Source of the DNA: Rhodoferax sp.
GTDB lineage: Bacteria > Pseudomonadota > Gammaproteobacteria > Burkholderiales > Burkholderiaceae_C
Assembly: GCF_030697375.1 (NCBI RefSeq)
Contig: NZ_JAUYQD010000005.1
Coordinates: forward strand, 124,001-188,000
Length of the DNA stretch: 64,000 nt
Direction: 5' to 3'
Made by a program: the position numbers and the translations under genes
Shown here: piece after piece, positions 19,178-28,403 of the stretch
Numbering within the stretch: the stretch's first letter is position 1
How the letters are laid out: each line of letters opens with the position of its first letter
The notes under the pieces: model-generated
Databases searched by the model: none
What the model saw: the letters and a program-made list of their open reading frames with translations, nothing else
What the model was told of the DNA's origin: nothing

Positions 19178-20781
19178 GGTTTCTTCCCCTGGGTGGCGAT
19201 GGTGGTGCGTTCGGGCATGGGCGAGAGGATTTCGCTCTCGCTGATGAGCAGCGGTGGGACGATGACCCCGCTCAGGTCGCCCAAGCCTTCCTCCTTGACG
19301 TTTTCGAGGATTTCCTGGAAGGCGATGCGGTACCAGAGCTTGGCCTGGATGCGCAAGGGTCCGGCGGCGCGGGCGGGTAGCGGCGCCGTGTAGTCCACCT
19401 TCTGGGTGGCGCCGGCAGGGATGGGCTTTCTCGGATAGACCAGTCGTTCGACGTCGAACAGGGTATGGCGCAGGTCGAGCTTGCCCTTGTCGTCTTCCAT
19501 GTGTTTGACCCACATCACGGCGTCGGCGGCGGTGCGCCCGGTCTTGCCATCGAAGGCGCCGCTGTGCAAGAGTGTTTTTCCGGTGGCGTCGGTGACGGTG
19601 ACTTCCAGCCACATGTGGCGCTGGTCAAGCGGGCCGGTGGGCAGTGCATGGCCGGCGCCGGTGTTGCTCACGAGCACGCCGATACGGAGCTTGCCAGACT
19701 CACCCGGCGCCACTTCGACCTTCAGGTTGGCGGCGGACTTGAGCAGATCCGTCACCTGGTGGTTGGTGGTGCCCAGTTCATCCATGTATTCGTTGCGCTT
19801 GAAAATGCGGTTGATCCCGGTCGGTGATCCGCCCCGCAGCTCCGTGACCAGGTTGTCAGGCAGTTTGGGGTTGGTCAGCAGGTAGTTGCCGCCTATGAAG
19901 CGGTGGGAGACGCCGCGCGGTGGTTTTTCACCCTTCTTGAGCGCGGCGATGAAGGCCGCAGGGTCTTTGGCCATGTGGCAGTCCTGGCATTCGACGCCTT
20001 TTTTCGGGAATTCGGAGACCCGCCACTCCTCGAAGGTGGCCTGGAAATCGAGCCGGTGCTGGCCGCTGACATCGGTGGGCCGGATCTCGGTGTGGCAGGC
20101 GCCGCACAGGTCGCTCGAACCCATGTGTGGAGACTTCTTGCGCGCCTGCATGTCGCCCGCATGGCGGGACGGCGCGGCCATGATCAATCCCGGGTCCAGA
20201 TGCCGGAAATAGCCATTGATGTTGGACGTGAACGCCCCGTTGCCGGCCAGCGGTTCGGGGTGGGTGGCCGTGTGGCAGACGATGCAATTCACGCCTTCCT
20301 CGATGGCTTCCGTTTCCTGCACCGCCATGATCGGATTCACCGCGCCGGTGAGGGTGCCCAGCGGGTTGTGGCAGGACTCGCACCAGCGGCCCTTCTGGTC
20401 GCCGATCTCGCCAGCGGCATGGGAACTGCCTGCATTGCGGGTGACGGCGGCGTCGTAGATGAGGTCAAGGTCGGAGATGGCGTGCAGCGAGGTGTTCCAC
20501 TCCATGAATTCCTGGCGGTGGCATGCACCGCAGTCCCGGGCCGAGGGAACGCCCCGCCAGTTGACCAGCTTGCCGTCAGGCGTTTTCAGTTCGCCGGGAG
20601 CAAAGGGGTTTTTGCCGAAGGGCAGGCTGTAGAAGGGGAGGTCGCCCGTGGCGATGCCGAGGTCGCGGTTGGCGGGCAAAAAGGCATAACCGGCGCCGAC
20701 GGCGACGCTCGTCAGCAAGATGGCCAGGATGATCCGGCGCCAACCTGAATAGAGGCCTTGGTAGAGTTTGAACAGCTTCAT
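19174..20781 (-). CDS. Pentaheme c-type cytochrome, membrane-anchored
   Basis: A 535-residue protein with an N-terminal hydrophobic segment (residues 17-35) that could be an uncleaved anchor or signal. Five CxxCH haem-attachment motifs lie near residues 84 (CGACH), 134 (CESCH), 166 (CIVCH), 226 (CGACH) and 265 (CQDCH). The layout resembles cytochrome c554-like multiheme proteins. Residues 330-535 carry no haem motif and look like a beta-rich domain. It would carry electrons in the periplasm. It overlaps the cytochrome b gene before it and the pseudopilin gene after it by four bases each, so all three should be made together. Confidence 0.9.
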   Translation of the reverse strand: MKLFKLYQGLYSGWRRIILAILLTSVAVGAGYAFLPANRDLGIATGDLPFYSLPFGKNPFAPGELKTPDGKLVNWRGVPSARDCGACHRQEFMEWNTSLHAISDLDLIYDAAVTRNAGSSHAAGEIGDQKGRWCESCHNPLGTLTGAVNPIMAVQETEAIEEGVNCIVCHTATHPEPLAGNGAFTSNINGYFRHLDPGLIMAAPSRHAGDMQARKKSPHMGSSDLCGACHTEIRPTDVSGQHRLDFQATFEEWRVSEFPKKGVECQDCHMAKDPAAFIAALKKGEKPPRGVSHRFIGGNYLLTNPKLPDNLVTELRGGSPTGINRIFKRNEYMDELGTTNHQVTDLLKSAANLKVEVAPGESGKLRIGVLVSNTGAGHALPTGPLDQRHMWLEVTVTDATGKTLLHSGAFDGKTGRTAADAVMWVKHMEDDKGKLDLRHTLFDVERLVYPRKPIPAGATQKVDYTAPLPARAAGPLRIQAKLWYRIAFQEILENVKEEGLGDLSGVIVPPLLISESEILSPMPERTTIATQGKKP

Positions 20782-21347
20782 TTTTTGTCTTTGGCGGGAA
20801 AGTGAAGGACAAGGAGTGCAAGGACCACAACGGTGAATGCGTCATGGATCCAGGTCAGCCACCGACTGCTCCCGTAGGGAAGCATCCAGGTCGGATAGCC
20901 GATCAGGTAGAAGACCACCGGCAAGGCGATCACCACCCCGGACAGCAGCACCAGCCAGTTCGCCCACATCAGGCTGTGGCCGTGCAGGCGCTTGGCGGCC
21001 TGGCGATCCCAGCGGATTTCTGGGATCAGGCGGAAGGGAAAAAGGAGGTCTTTCCAGGGTTCCCGGCCGTCCTTGAGGTGGGCGTAGAGGTAGGGAATGA
21101 AGAGCAGCAGCCCCAGTGTTCCCGCGACCAGGTGCGTGATGAGCATCACCTGGGCCAGGGCGGTGCCACCCACGTCCAGCCACAGGAGCACGCCGGTCAC
21201 CAGCGAAATGCCGAAGCCGCCGATAAAGGCTTCGAGAAGGTGGCGGGTGGCGTCGCGGGTGCGCCAGCGCATGGCGGGACGCGCCGAATCATGGGGGGAG
21301 GCAATAGCTTCGGGGGGCATGGACTGTATGGAGGGTTGGGTGGACAT
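20778..21347 (-). CDS. Four-helix membrane cytochrome b
   Basis: A 189-residue protein with four hydrophobic segments, near residues 38-58, 68-90, 120-145 and 160-180. Histidines sit in the helices in MLITHLVAG, LHGHSLMWAN, WIHDAF and VLHF, as expected for a di-heme cytochrome b561-like quinone-reacting subunit. The start is the ATG of MSTQPS; upstream codons lie in the DUF58 gene. It probably delivers electrons from the quinone pool to the pentaheme cytochrome encoded by the overlapping next gene. Confidence 0.8.
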   Translation of the reverse strand: MSTQPSIQSMPPEAIASPHDSARPAMRWRTRDATRHLLEAFIGGFGISLVTGVLLWLDVGGTALAQVMLITHLVAGTLGLLLFIPYLYAHLKDGREPWKDLLFPFRLIPEIRWDRQAAKRLHGHSLMWANWLVLLSGVVIALPVVFYLIGYPTWMLPYGSSRWLTWIHDAFTVVVLALLVLHFPAKDKK

Positions 21348-21364
21348 CAGGGCTTTACTTTCAT

Positions 21365-22252
21365 TCAGTGGGCAAGGTCGAACAGGGCCAGCCGGCGCAG
21401 GCAGGCGTCCCGGTGGGCCCGGCCCCGGGTCGGTGCGACGGTGGGCCCGGCCGCGTCGGGCAGGCGCAGGCCGTAGTCGCAGCCGGCCCGCTCGGCATCC
21501 AGCACCCAGCGGGCCAGTTGGGCCAGGCGAGCGTCGCCAGCGCCCGGGCAGTGCGCCCAGTCGAGCCACAGGGCGTCGCCGCCCCGGTTCCCGTCGAACT
21601 GGTTGACCAGGAGTTCCTCGCGCCGGCCCCAGACGCGCCAGTTGATGCGGCGCGGCGGGTCGCCTGGGGTGTAGGCACGCAGCCCCTGGAAATCGTCGGC
21701 CGCAGCAGATCGGTGGGCCGGGCGGGGGATCGCCACGGGCAGTGCGGCGTCACCTTCCGCCGCCGGATAGACCAGCGCGTCGACCGGGGGCAGCCGACGT
21801 TGGCTGCGCCACAGGCCGAGCGGGTAGGTCGAGACCAGGGTGAGATTGCTGACGTTAAGCGGTCCCCGCCGCCCGGTCGGCAGCGCGACGGCGAGCGTGG
21901 CCTCGCCGTCGGCGGCGAGTGGGCTGCTTGCGCTGGCGACCGGGCCAGCGATCAGCAGGAGCTGCGAGCGCGGGCGGCCGTGCCGGTCGGTCAGCCGACC
22001 CTCGATGCGCAGCGGCTCGTTGGCGAATACGGGCATGGGCGCGCTGGCCTGCCAGTGCAGGCCGGCGAGGTTGCGCCAGCCATTCCAGGCGGCCTGCAGC
22101 CAGACCGCGAGCAAGAGGAAAGCCAGCGCGAAGACCAGGTTGTTGCCGTAATTGATGGCCGTGGCCAGCAGCGCGACAACCGCCAGCAGCCAGAAACTAC
22201 CGGCTGCGGTGGGCCGCGAGGCAAGGCTGGAAAGCGGCGCCAGACGCTTCAT
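21365..22252 (-). CDS. DUF58 family membrane protein
   Basis: A 295-residue DUF58 protein. It has two N-terminal helices (about residues 18-55) and the family landmark RAYTPGDPPRRINWRVWGRREELLVNQFD near 190-220. DUF58 proteins usually stand between a MoxR ATPase and a TgpA-type transglutaminase. Here moxR is directly upstream (four-base overlap), but the transglutaminase-like gene is displaced by three inserted genes. Function is unknown; the family has been linked to assembly of membrane or periplasmic complexes. Confidence 0.88.
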   Translation of the reverse strand: MKRLAPLSSLASRPTAAGSFWLLAVVALLATAINYGNNLVFALAFLLLAVWLQAAWNGWRNLAGLHWQASAPMPVFANEPLRIEGRLTDRHGRPRSQLLLIAGPVASASSPLAADGEATLAVALPTGRRGPLNVSNLTLVSTYPLGLWRSQRRLPPVDALVYPAAEGDAALPVAIPRPAHRSAAADDFQGLRAYTPGDPPRRINWRVWGRREELLVNQFDGNRGGDALWLDWAHCPGAGDARLAQLARWVLDAERAGCDYGLRLPDAAGPTVAPTRGRAHRDACLRRLALFDLAH

Positions 22253-23193
22253 GGCAGCGGCACGGCGGCGAGCAAGGTGGCGGCTGCCGTGGCCGTCTGG
22301 CGCGCGTCGCCCAGCCCGAGGCGGTGCATGGCGACGGCCGGGAAAACGGCCTGAATGTCGCTCGGCAAAACATGGTCGCGTCCTTCAAGCAGCGCCCAGG
22401 CGCGCCCGGCGGCGAGCAGCGCCAGTGCGCCGCGCGGCGACAGCCCATAGCCCAGCCCGGCGCTGTGGCGGGTGTGTTCGGCCAAGGCGCGGACGTAGGC
22501 CAGCAAGGCCTCGCTGGCGTGGATGGCGCGGGCGGCCTGTTGCAGCGCCAGCAGGCCGGCCGTATCCAGGCTGGGCGGCAGTCGATCCAGCAGATGGCGC
22601 CGGTCCTCGCCGCGCAAGACCTCCAGCTCGGCGCTAGCATCTGGGTAGCCGAGCGACAGGCGCATCAGGAAACGGTCGAGCTGTGCTTCCGGCAAGGGGT
22701 TGGTGGATAACTGGTCCACCGGATTCTGTGTGGCGATGACGAAAAAAGGCTCGGGCAGCGGGCGGGTCGTGCCGTCGCTGGACACCTGGCGCTCTTCCAT
22801 GGCTTCAAGCAGCGCCGACTGGGTTTTGGGCGAGGCCCGGTTGATCTCGTCGGCGAGCAGCAGTTGGGTGAAGAGGGGGCCGGGGTGGAAGACGAATTCG
22901 CCTTTTTCCTTGTGGAATATTGCACCGCCGCTCAGGTCGCCCGGCAGCATGTCGTTGGTGAACTGAACGCGGTTGAATTGCAGACCAAGCACCTTGGCCA
23001 GCGCATGGGCCAGCACCGTTTTACCCATGCCCGGCAGGTCTTCGATCAGCAGGTGGCCGCGCGCGACCAGGCAGGCCATGGCCAGTTTGACGGTGTGGCT
23101 TTTGCCGAGCAGGATGCCATCCACCGCGGCGCAGGCCTGGGCCAGGGGGCTGGGCAGCCCCTTGGGGGACAGAGGAAGATCGTTGATTTTCAT
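22249..23193 (-). CDS. MoxR-family AAA+ ATPase
   Basis: A 314-residue MoxR ATPase. Walker A is EDLPGMGKTVLAHAL near residues 48-62 and Walker B is LLLADEINRASPKTQSALLEAM near 110-130, with the sensor region FFVIATQNPVDQ after it. The start was chosen at the ATG eight bases after GGAG; a frame 13 codons longer overlaps the barrel gene region. MoxR proteins act as chaperone-like ATPases for complex assembly or metal cofactor insertion, typically with DUF58 partners, as here. Confidence 0.9.
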   Translation of the reverse strand: MKINDLPLSPKGLPSPLAQACAAVDGILLGKSHTVKLAMACLVARGHLLIEDLPGMGKTVLAHALAKVLGLQFNRVQFTNDMLPGDLSGGAIFHKEKGEFVFHPGPLFTQLLLADEINRASPKTQSALLEAMEERQVSSDGTTRPLPEPFFVIATQNPVDQLSTNPLPEAQLDRFLMRLSLGYPDASAELEVLRGEDRRHLLDRLPPSLDTAGLLALQQAARAIHASEALLAYVRALAEHTRHSAGLGYGLSPRGALALLAAGRAWALLEGRDHVLPSDIQAVFPAVAMHRLGLGDARQTATAAATLLAAVPLP

Positions 23194-23233
23194 TTTTTTC
23201 TCCAATGAAACAGGTGTTGAGAGGGATGGCATG

Positions 23234-24310
23234 TCAGTACGTGTAGCGGTAGCCGATGCGGATGGAGCGGCTATCGGCGATGACCTCGTTGAGGCGCATA
23301 TCACCGCTTGTGCCGTTGGACAAGTAGGTGGTGTCACTGCCGTTTTGGAGCGCGAAACTGCGCTCGCTCAGGTCCAGCGTGACGTGGTGGCCGGGGAGAA
23401 TGCGCCAGTCGGCGCCGATTTCCGTCTCCCAGCCGCGGCCGTGGCCCTGGTGCCGGTAGCTCACCGGATGGGCGAATCTGCTGCGCAGATTCCAGTCGGC
23501 CTCGGCCCGGTAGTCGAACCAGTGGTGCTTGATGCCGACGCGCAGTGCGAGTTGTTCCGTGGGCCTGAAGTCCGCCTCCAATCCTTGCCAGATGCTGCTC
23601 CAGACCGCGTTGTAATGGCTGTCCAAGCCGGCAAAGGCCCCCAGCGGTGTGCGCTCGCCGTAAGCGGACACCACTTGCCGTCCGTTGCGCATGCGGTAAA
23701 GGCTGTCATACCGGGCAAATCCCAGCATGGGGGTCAGCGAGCCGCTGTGTCCAAACGGCAAACGCCATCCGGCGCCGAGGGAAACATCCAGCATGCGGCT
23801 GTCCTTCGCTTCGGAATAGGAGCGTGAGTACTCGCCTTGCCGGTTGTTGAAGCGGTAATCGGAATCCTGCACTGTCCCGTCGAAAAGCGCCTGCGCATAG
23901 GCCAGGTGGGCTTGGGCGGTGATGCCGGAGGGATGGGTCCAGCCGCCGTCGAGGCGGATTTCGGCGGCGGGCACGTCCCAGATCAGTTCGGAAAGGATGT
24001 TTGGGGTGGACAGCCCGTCAAGATCGGAGGCGATGGTGAAGCGCGTGTGGTCGTGACGGTAACCGGACGACAGTTTCAAGTAAGCGCTCTGTGTGGGGGG
24101 GCGGGCGGACTCCACCGCCACCTCTCCTGCGCTGTTTGGTGTAAATACCGTCAAGGTGGGCACCGACGGCGGTGCGAGTTCGACCTGGCGTGGGCCAGTG
24201 GCTTCATACACCGTCATCGTCGCCCCGGCCAGTGGATCGGCCAGCGTCGGCAGACCGGCGCCCAAGGCCATGGCTGCCATCAGGCAGGAATAAACGCGGT
24301 TCTTTTTCAC
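23234..24310 (-). CDS. Outer-membrane beta-barrel protein
   Basis: A 358-residue protein with a signal peptide (MKKNRVYSCLMAAMALGAG, cleavage near LADP). A region rich in alternating aromatic and polar residues follows, and the protein ends in RIGYRYTY, an aromatic-terminated strand typical of outer-membrane barrels. Repeated beta-like segments (LKLSSGYRHDHTRFTI, AEIRLDGGWTHPS, HHVTLDLSERSFAL) fit a barrel of about ten to twelve strands. It resembles the omptin-like/Protochlamydia outer-membrane protein group, but I am unsure. It overlaps the secretin gene by four bases, suggesting a role at the outer membrane in the filament or electron-transfer system. Confidence 0.72.
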   Translation of the reverse strand: MKKNRVYSCLMAAMALGAGLPTLADPLAGATMTVYEATGPRQVELAPPSVPTLTVFTPNSAGEVAVESARPPTQSAYLKLSSGYRHDHTRFTIASDLDGLSTPNILSELIWDVPAAEIRLDGGWTHPSGITAQAHLAYAQALFDGTVQDSDYRFNNRQGEYSRSYSEAKDSRMLDVSLGAGWRLPFGHSGSLTPMLGFARYDSLYRMRNGRQVVSAYGERTPLGAFAGLDSHYNAVWSSIWQGLEADFRPTEQLALRVGIKHHWFDYRAEADWNLRSRFAHPVSYRHQGHGRGWETEIGADWRILPGHHVTLDLSERSFALQNGSDTTYLSNGTSGDMRLNEVIADSRSIRIGYRYTY

Positions 24311-26568
24311 GGCCGCTGCACCGCTTGTTCAAAGGGCAGGCGGGAGATGGCATAGGCCCAGGTCCAGGAGTCGGCCCCACCGCTCGCATCGAGCTGCTGC
24401 TTCTCCAGCACCATGGCCGCCCAGTTGCCGCGTATCAGGGTGGGCACCAGCGCCCCCGGCTGCGCGCTGGTATTGCTGACTTGCAGCGCCGTGACATACA
24501 GGCCGTCGCCTTGCCAGCTGGCCCTGGGCCAGGCCTCCATGCCGTTGGCCAGTGGCCAGCGGCCGGTGTCGCCAAGGGGGAGGGCGCGCAGGCCTTGCGG
24601 TGGCGCGGCCATCGGGTCTTTCTGCCGGACGGCCGCCGCCGCGGCACGGGCCAGCGCGGCAAAGCGGGTGTCCTCGCCGTGGCCAGGGGGGGCGCTGGAA
24701 GTCGTTTCTGAAACGGCTGGCTCCGCTGGGGTGCTGCTCAGCTTGGGCACGACGGGGGGGCTCGGAAGGGTTGCCGCCAATGCGTTGAAATCCTGCGTCT
24801 TGGCTTGTGCAATGCTGTTCGACTCCCCGGGGTTTTCCAGCACGCGGGGCGTGATCAGCAGCACCATCTGCGAACGCACGGAGGCGCGCACGTCGCGTTT
24901 GAACAGGTAGCCCAACACCGGAAGGTCACCCAGCAGCGGCACCTTTTCTTCGTCGCGCTGCACGCTGTCGCGGATCATGCCGCCGATGGCAACGGTCATG
25001 CCATCCTGGGCATGTGCGGTGACTTGCAAGGAGGCGGTGGAGACCGTATCGATGGGGAAATCGATGACTTGTCCGCCACTGGTAGCGATCGGGATTGAGC
25101 CGTCCTTGAGCTTGACGCTTGAGCTGTCCTGGTCCAGGGTCAGGCTGATGGAGCGGTCACCGTTGATGCGCGGCAGGATGGAGAGCGTCTGGCCGACATT
25201 GCGTTTTTCTGTCTCCACGGTGATCTGGGTGTTGGTGGCACCGGTGGTGCCGGTGGTGCTTTGCGACGAGGCCCCGACCGTCAGCACCCGTTCGTCGCCG
25301 ATAAACAGCCGGGCCTGCTGGTTGTTGGCCGCCACCAGCATGGGCGAGGACAGCACCTTGAGCTTGTTTTCCTGCGCCAGCAACTGGAAACGCAGACTCA
25401 GCGACTCGCTCATGATTTGCCAGATGGCGGTGGCGTTCTGCTCGACGCCAAACAGCCCGGTCCGCCCGGCCATGGCCGCGTAGTTGCTGCTGGTGCTGGG
25501 CAGTGCACCGATTCCCAGCGGGCCGTTGGTCGTCCCCTTGCTGCCAAAGCCGATGTCAAACACCGACCTGAAACCGTTGTCCAGCTTCACTTCGAGGATT
25601 TTCATTTCCAGCAAAACCTGTTTGGGCGGCTTGTCCATATCGCTGACCAATTGGCCAATTTGCTTCAACGTTATTTCGTCGCCGGTGCGCACCATCAGCA
25701 GGTTGTTCAGTTTGTTGTAAGAGACATACACCGGGGGGCCCTGCCGGGCCGCCATGTCCTGGAGATCGGCCATGCTCAGCAGCGCTTGCCCGTTGGCACC
25801 GGTGCGGAGCTGGCTGCCAAGGCGGTCCTGGCCCAGGCGGGCGAGATCGGATGCGGGGTCATAGCTCCCCGGGCCACCACCACGGGCATTGCCAGCGCCG
25901 CCGCTGGTTTGCGCCTGATCCAGAGAGGCGCCCCCGCTGAGACCGCTGGTACTGCCGCCGGTGCGGCTGTTTCCGGTACTGGCCGACCCGTCCTTGCTGC
26001 CTCCGCTGGTGCTGGTGCGGCTGCCACTGCCAAGCGAGGAGGGCGGCATTTCCTCGACCGGCGCCGAGAGGGTGACCCGGCCTCCGAACAGTGCCTTGAT
26101 GGCATTGGCGGTTGCCACCACATTGTGGTGGCGCAGGGTAAAGACCCGTGTCTGTTCGTCGCGGACAATGGCCAGGTCTTTCTGGTACTCCTCGCCGCTC
26201 ATCACGATGTAGGTTTTCGATGCGGCATCGAAGCGGTACCAGACACCGGCGGCTCGGCACAGGTTGCGGACCATGTCTTCGACGGTGGTGTCGTACAGGT
26301 AAAGCGAGACAATCTGGTCGGCAACCTTGCCGGTCACCACCACGTTGGCCTTGCCGACCCGCGAGAGCAGGCGGACGGCATCGTCGAGTCGCACCTGGGT
26401 GAGCTGGATGTCGCCTAGCACCCCGGTGGGCAAGGGCGCTGGTTTGGTGGCAGGGGGTATATCCGCCTTGGCCACGACCGGTTTGGACTTTGCGCCGGGG
26501 GGGGCGGCAAATACCAAGGGCGCAGCGAAGAGGGCCGCGAGCAGAAGTGTGGGCATGCGGTGCTTCAT
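24307..26568 (-). CDS. Secretin of a type IV filament system (MshL/GspD-like) with C-terminal extension
   Basis: A 753-residue outer-membrane secretin. A Sec signal peptide ends near FAA. An STN-like domain lies at about residues 50-115 and an N1-like domain near 120-180. A glycine/serine/threonine-rich low-complexity stretch (about 180-235) precedes a second N domain and the secretin barrel domain (about 310-580). The barrel domain includes VLSSPMLVAANNQQARLFIGDE and the closing VPLLGDLPVLGYLFKR. About 150 residues follow the barrel. Their end, LYVTALQVSNTSAQPGALV, looks like a separate small beta domain, unusual for MshL or PilQ. There is no lipobox. It overlaps both neighbouring genes by four bases. 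Confidence 0.87.
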   Translation of the reverse strand: MKHRMPTLLLAALFAAPLVFAAPPGAKSKPVVAKADIPPATKPAPLPTGVLGDIQLTQVRLDDAVRLLSRVGKANVVVTGKVADQIVSLYLYDTTVEDMVRNLCRAAGVWYRFDAASKTYIVMSGEEYQKDLAIVRDEQTRVFTLRHHNVVATANAIKALFGGRVTLSAPVEEMPPSSLGSGSRTSTSGGSKDGSASTGNSRTGGSTSGLSGGASLDQAQTSGGAGNARGGGPGSYDPASDLARLGQDRLGSQLRTGANGQALLSMADLQDMAARQGPPVYVSYNKLNNLLMVRTGDEITLKQIGQLVSDMDKPPKQVLLEMKILEVKLDNGFRSVFDIGFGSKGTTNGPLGIGALPSTSSNYAAMAGRTGLFGVEQNATAIWQIMSESLSLRFQLLAQENKLKVLSSPMLVAANNQQARLFIGDERVLTVGASSQSTTGTTGATNTQITVETEKRNVGQTLSILPRINGDRSISLTLDQDSSSVKLKDGSIPIATSGGQVIDFPIDTVSTASLQVTAHAQDGMTVAIGGMIRDSVQRDEEKVPLLGDLPVLGYLFKRDVRASVRSQMVLLITPRVLENPGESNSIAQAKTQDFNALAATLPSPPVVPKLSSTPAEPAVSETTSSAPPGHGEDTRFAALARAAAAAVRQKDPMAAPPQGLRALPLGDTGRWPLANGMEAWPRASWQGDGLYVTALQVSNTSAQPGALVPTLIRGNWAAMVLEKQQLDASGGADSWTWAYAISRLPFEQAVQRP

Positions 26569-27155
26569 CGCAGAATCACTTTCTTGCCCTGTGGCATGCT
26601 GGGATCGAGCAGTGTGACGCCCTGGCGATCGATCTGGACGAGAAACGTCCCCAGGTCACCGAGGTCAATCAATTCGCGGTCCATGACGGTAATGGTTTCT
26701 GTTGGGTTGATGGCGAGCTGGGCCGCCCGCCCCTGCGGCGTGATGACCAGCGCCTTGAGCCGGACCTGCCTTTGCAGTTCGAGAATGCTGGCCCCTGGCG
26801 AACCCTGGTAGCGGTTGGCGCTGCGCCCTTCGCGCAATTGCGGTGAGACTTCGAACGGGTCGTTGCTGCTCTCAAAGCGGCGGCCCCCCACGGTGCGGGG
26901 CAGGGGCGGCTGGGGGGTGTCTGGCAGCGTGGTGTCGTCTGAGCGTTTGCCGCCAAGTGAATTCACCTGGCGATTGACCGTCTCCGCATAACGGCCCAGC
27001 GTGTTCAGGCCCTCACGCAGACTGGGGTGCAGGTCGGTGCTCTTGTCGCGGGCCAGGTCCAGCGCCTGGTTCTGGGCGGACGCGTCCAGCACGAACAGGC
27101 TCAGAGTGAGCAGCAGCGCGGCGCTGGGGTGCTTGGGGAGAGATCTGTGCATCAT
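26565..27155 (-). CDS. Periplasmic pilus assembly protein, PilP/MshK-like position
   Basis: A 196-residue secreted protein with signal peptide (ALLLTLSLFVLDASAQ). The C-terminal part (VVGGRRFESSNDPF near residue 90, then LIDLGDLGTFLVQIDRQGVTLLDPSMPQGKKVIL) resembles the short SH3-like or homology-region domains of MshK and PilP that contact the secretin. Primary-sequence similarity is weak; the call relies on size, export signal and position between the GspF-like and secretin genes. Two consecutive ATG codons begin the gene; the first is used here. Confidence 0.62.
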   Translation of the reverse strand: MMHRSLPKHPSAALLLTLSLFVLDASAQNQALDLARDKSTDLHPSLREGLNTLGRYAETVNRQVNSLGGKRSDDTTLPDTPQPPLPRTVGGRRFESSNDPFEVSPQLREGRSANRYQGSPGASILELQRQVRLKALVITPQGRAAQLAINPTETITVMDRELIDLGDLGTFLVQIDRQGVTLLDPSMPQGKKVILR

Positions 27156-27160
27156 CGGGT

Positions 27161-28393
27161 TCAGCCGCCTCCGGTGGAAACGGCAAGGACCGCCTGGAAA
27201 AAGGCGTAATAGACAAAGCCGACCAGGCCCCCGATGAGCAGCGTCAACAGGGGTTCGATCATCGACGAGAGAAACTTGACGCGGGCATCCAGTTCTTTTT
27301 GGTAGTGGTTGCCCAGCGCTTCCATGACGGCTTCCATTTCGCCGCTGCGTTCGCCGATCGCGGCCATGTGCTGCACCAGCGCGGGTATCGGGTTGCGCGC
27401 CAGCGCCACGGTCAGGGCGCGGCCCTCCAGCACCTGCTCGGCGGCTTGGTGCAGCGCACGGGTGAGCGCCGCATTGCCTGCCACCTGGCTGACCGAGCGC
27501 AAGGCCTCCAGCACCGTCAGGCGGCTTTTCAGCAGAAGGCCGAAAGTCCAGGAGACCTGGGCAATGGCGGCCGACATCAAGGTGCCGCCGAGCACCGGAA
27601 CGCGCAGCAGAAAACGGTCGCTCAAGAGAAGAAAGGCCGGCAGGCGGCGCAGCACGACAAAGCAGACGATCAGCGCGGCCAGCGCCATGACCAGGGAAAT
27701 GCCCCACCGTCCGAGCCAGTCGGCAATGTCCATCATGGTCTGGGCCGCCCAGGGAACGGCCTTGCCGCGCGCTTGCAGGAAAACCGCGAATCGCGGCACG
27801 ACGGAGCCGACGAGGAAACCGATCACACCGATCGAAACCAGCGTCACGATGGCGGGGTAGGTGAGCGCGGTCAGCAGTTGGCGGCGCACGTCGGCGCGGC
27901 GCTCGGTCAGCGCCGCCAGCCGTTCGAAAACCGCGTCCAGCTCGCCGCTCGCCTCGCCCGCCTCGGTCAGTTTGATGGCGATGCGCGGGAAGATCGCCGG
28001 TTCCTTGGCCAAGGCGGCGGAGAAGCTGCTGCCGGCACTGATGCGCTCGGCGCAGCGGTGCAGAACCAGCGTCAGGCGCGGGCGACCAGCCAGCCGACCG
28101 GCCGCTTCCAGCGCCTCCAAAATGGTGTGGCCGGCGCGCAGCATCAACTGCATTTGGCGGTAAAACAGCATCATGTCGCTGTTGCGCACAGAAAGCCCGG
28201 TGTGCAACCAGCGCACCAGGGCGCGCAGCATGTCGGGTACGGAGCGGTGGTCGCCGCTGCCAGCGGCCAGCTCCAGAATGCGCAGACCCTGACCGCGTAG
28301 CGTGGTCCGGGCCTGGTTCAGGTCGGCCGACTCCAGCTGACCGCTCAGCTCCTTGCCCTGTTGGTTCAATCCGACGTAGCTGTAGGTTGGCAT
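27161..28393 (-). CDS. Type IV filament inner-membrane platform protein (GspF/PilC family)
   Basis: A 410-residue platform protein with two GspF domains, each with the family pattern (FYRQMQLMLRAGHTILEALEAAG near residue 78; AIAQVSWTFGLLLKSRLTVLEAL near 280). Hydrophobic segments lie near 165-190, 215-240 and 375-400. It begins MPTYSYVGLNQQGKELSGQLES, the usual GspF start. It would couple the cytoplasmic assembly ATPase encoded just upstream to pilin extraction. Confidence 0.9.
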   Translation of the reverse strand: MPTYSYVGLNQQGKELSGQLESADLNQARTTLRGQGLRILELAAGSGDHRSVPDMLRALVRWLHTGLSVRNSDMMLFYRQMQLMLRAGHTILEALEAAGRLAGRPRLTLVLHRCAERISAGSSFSAALAKEPAIFPRIAIKLTEAGEASGELDAVFERLAALTERRADVRRQLLTALTYPAIVTLVSIGVIGFLVGSVVPRFAVFLQARGKAVPWAAQTMMDIADWLGRWGISLVMALAALIVCFVVLRRLPAFLLLSDRFLLRVPVLGGTLMSAAIAQVSWTFGLLLKSRLTVLEALRSVSQVAGNAALTRALHQAAEQVLEGRALTVALARNPIPALVQHMAAIGERSGEMEAVMEALGNHYQKELDARVKFLSSMIEPLLTLLIGGLVGFVYYAFFQAVLAVSTGGG

Positions 28394-28403
28394 GGATGGG
28401 TTC

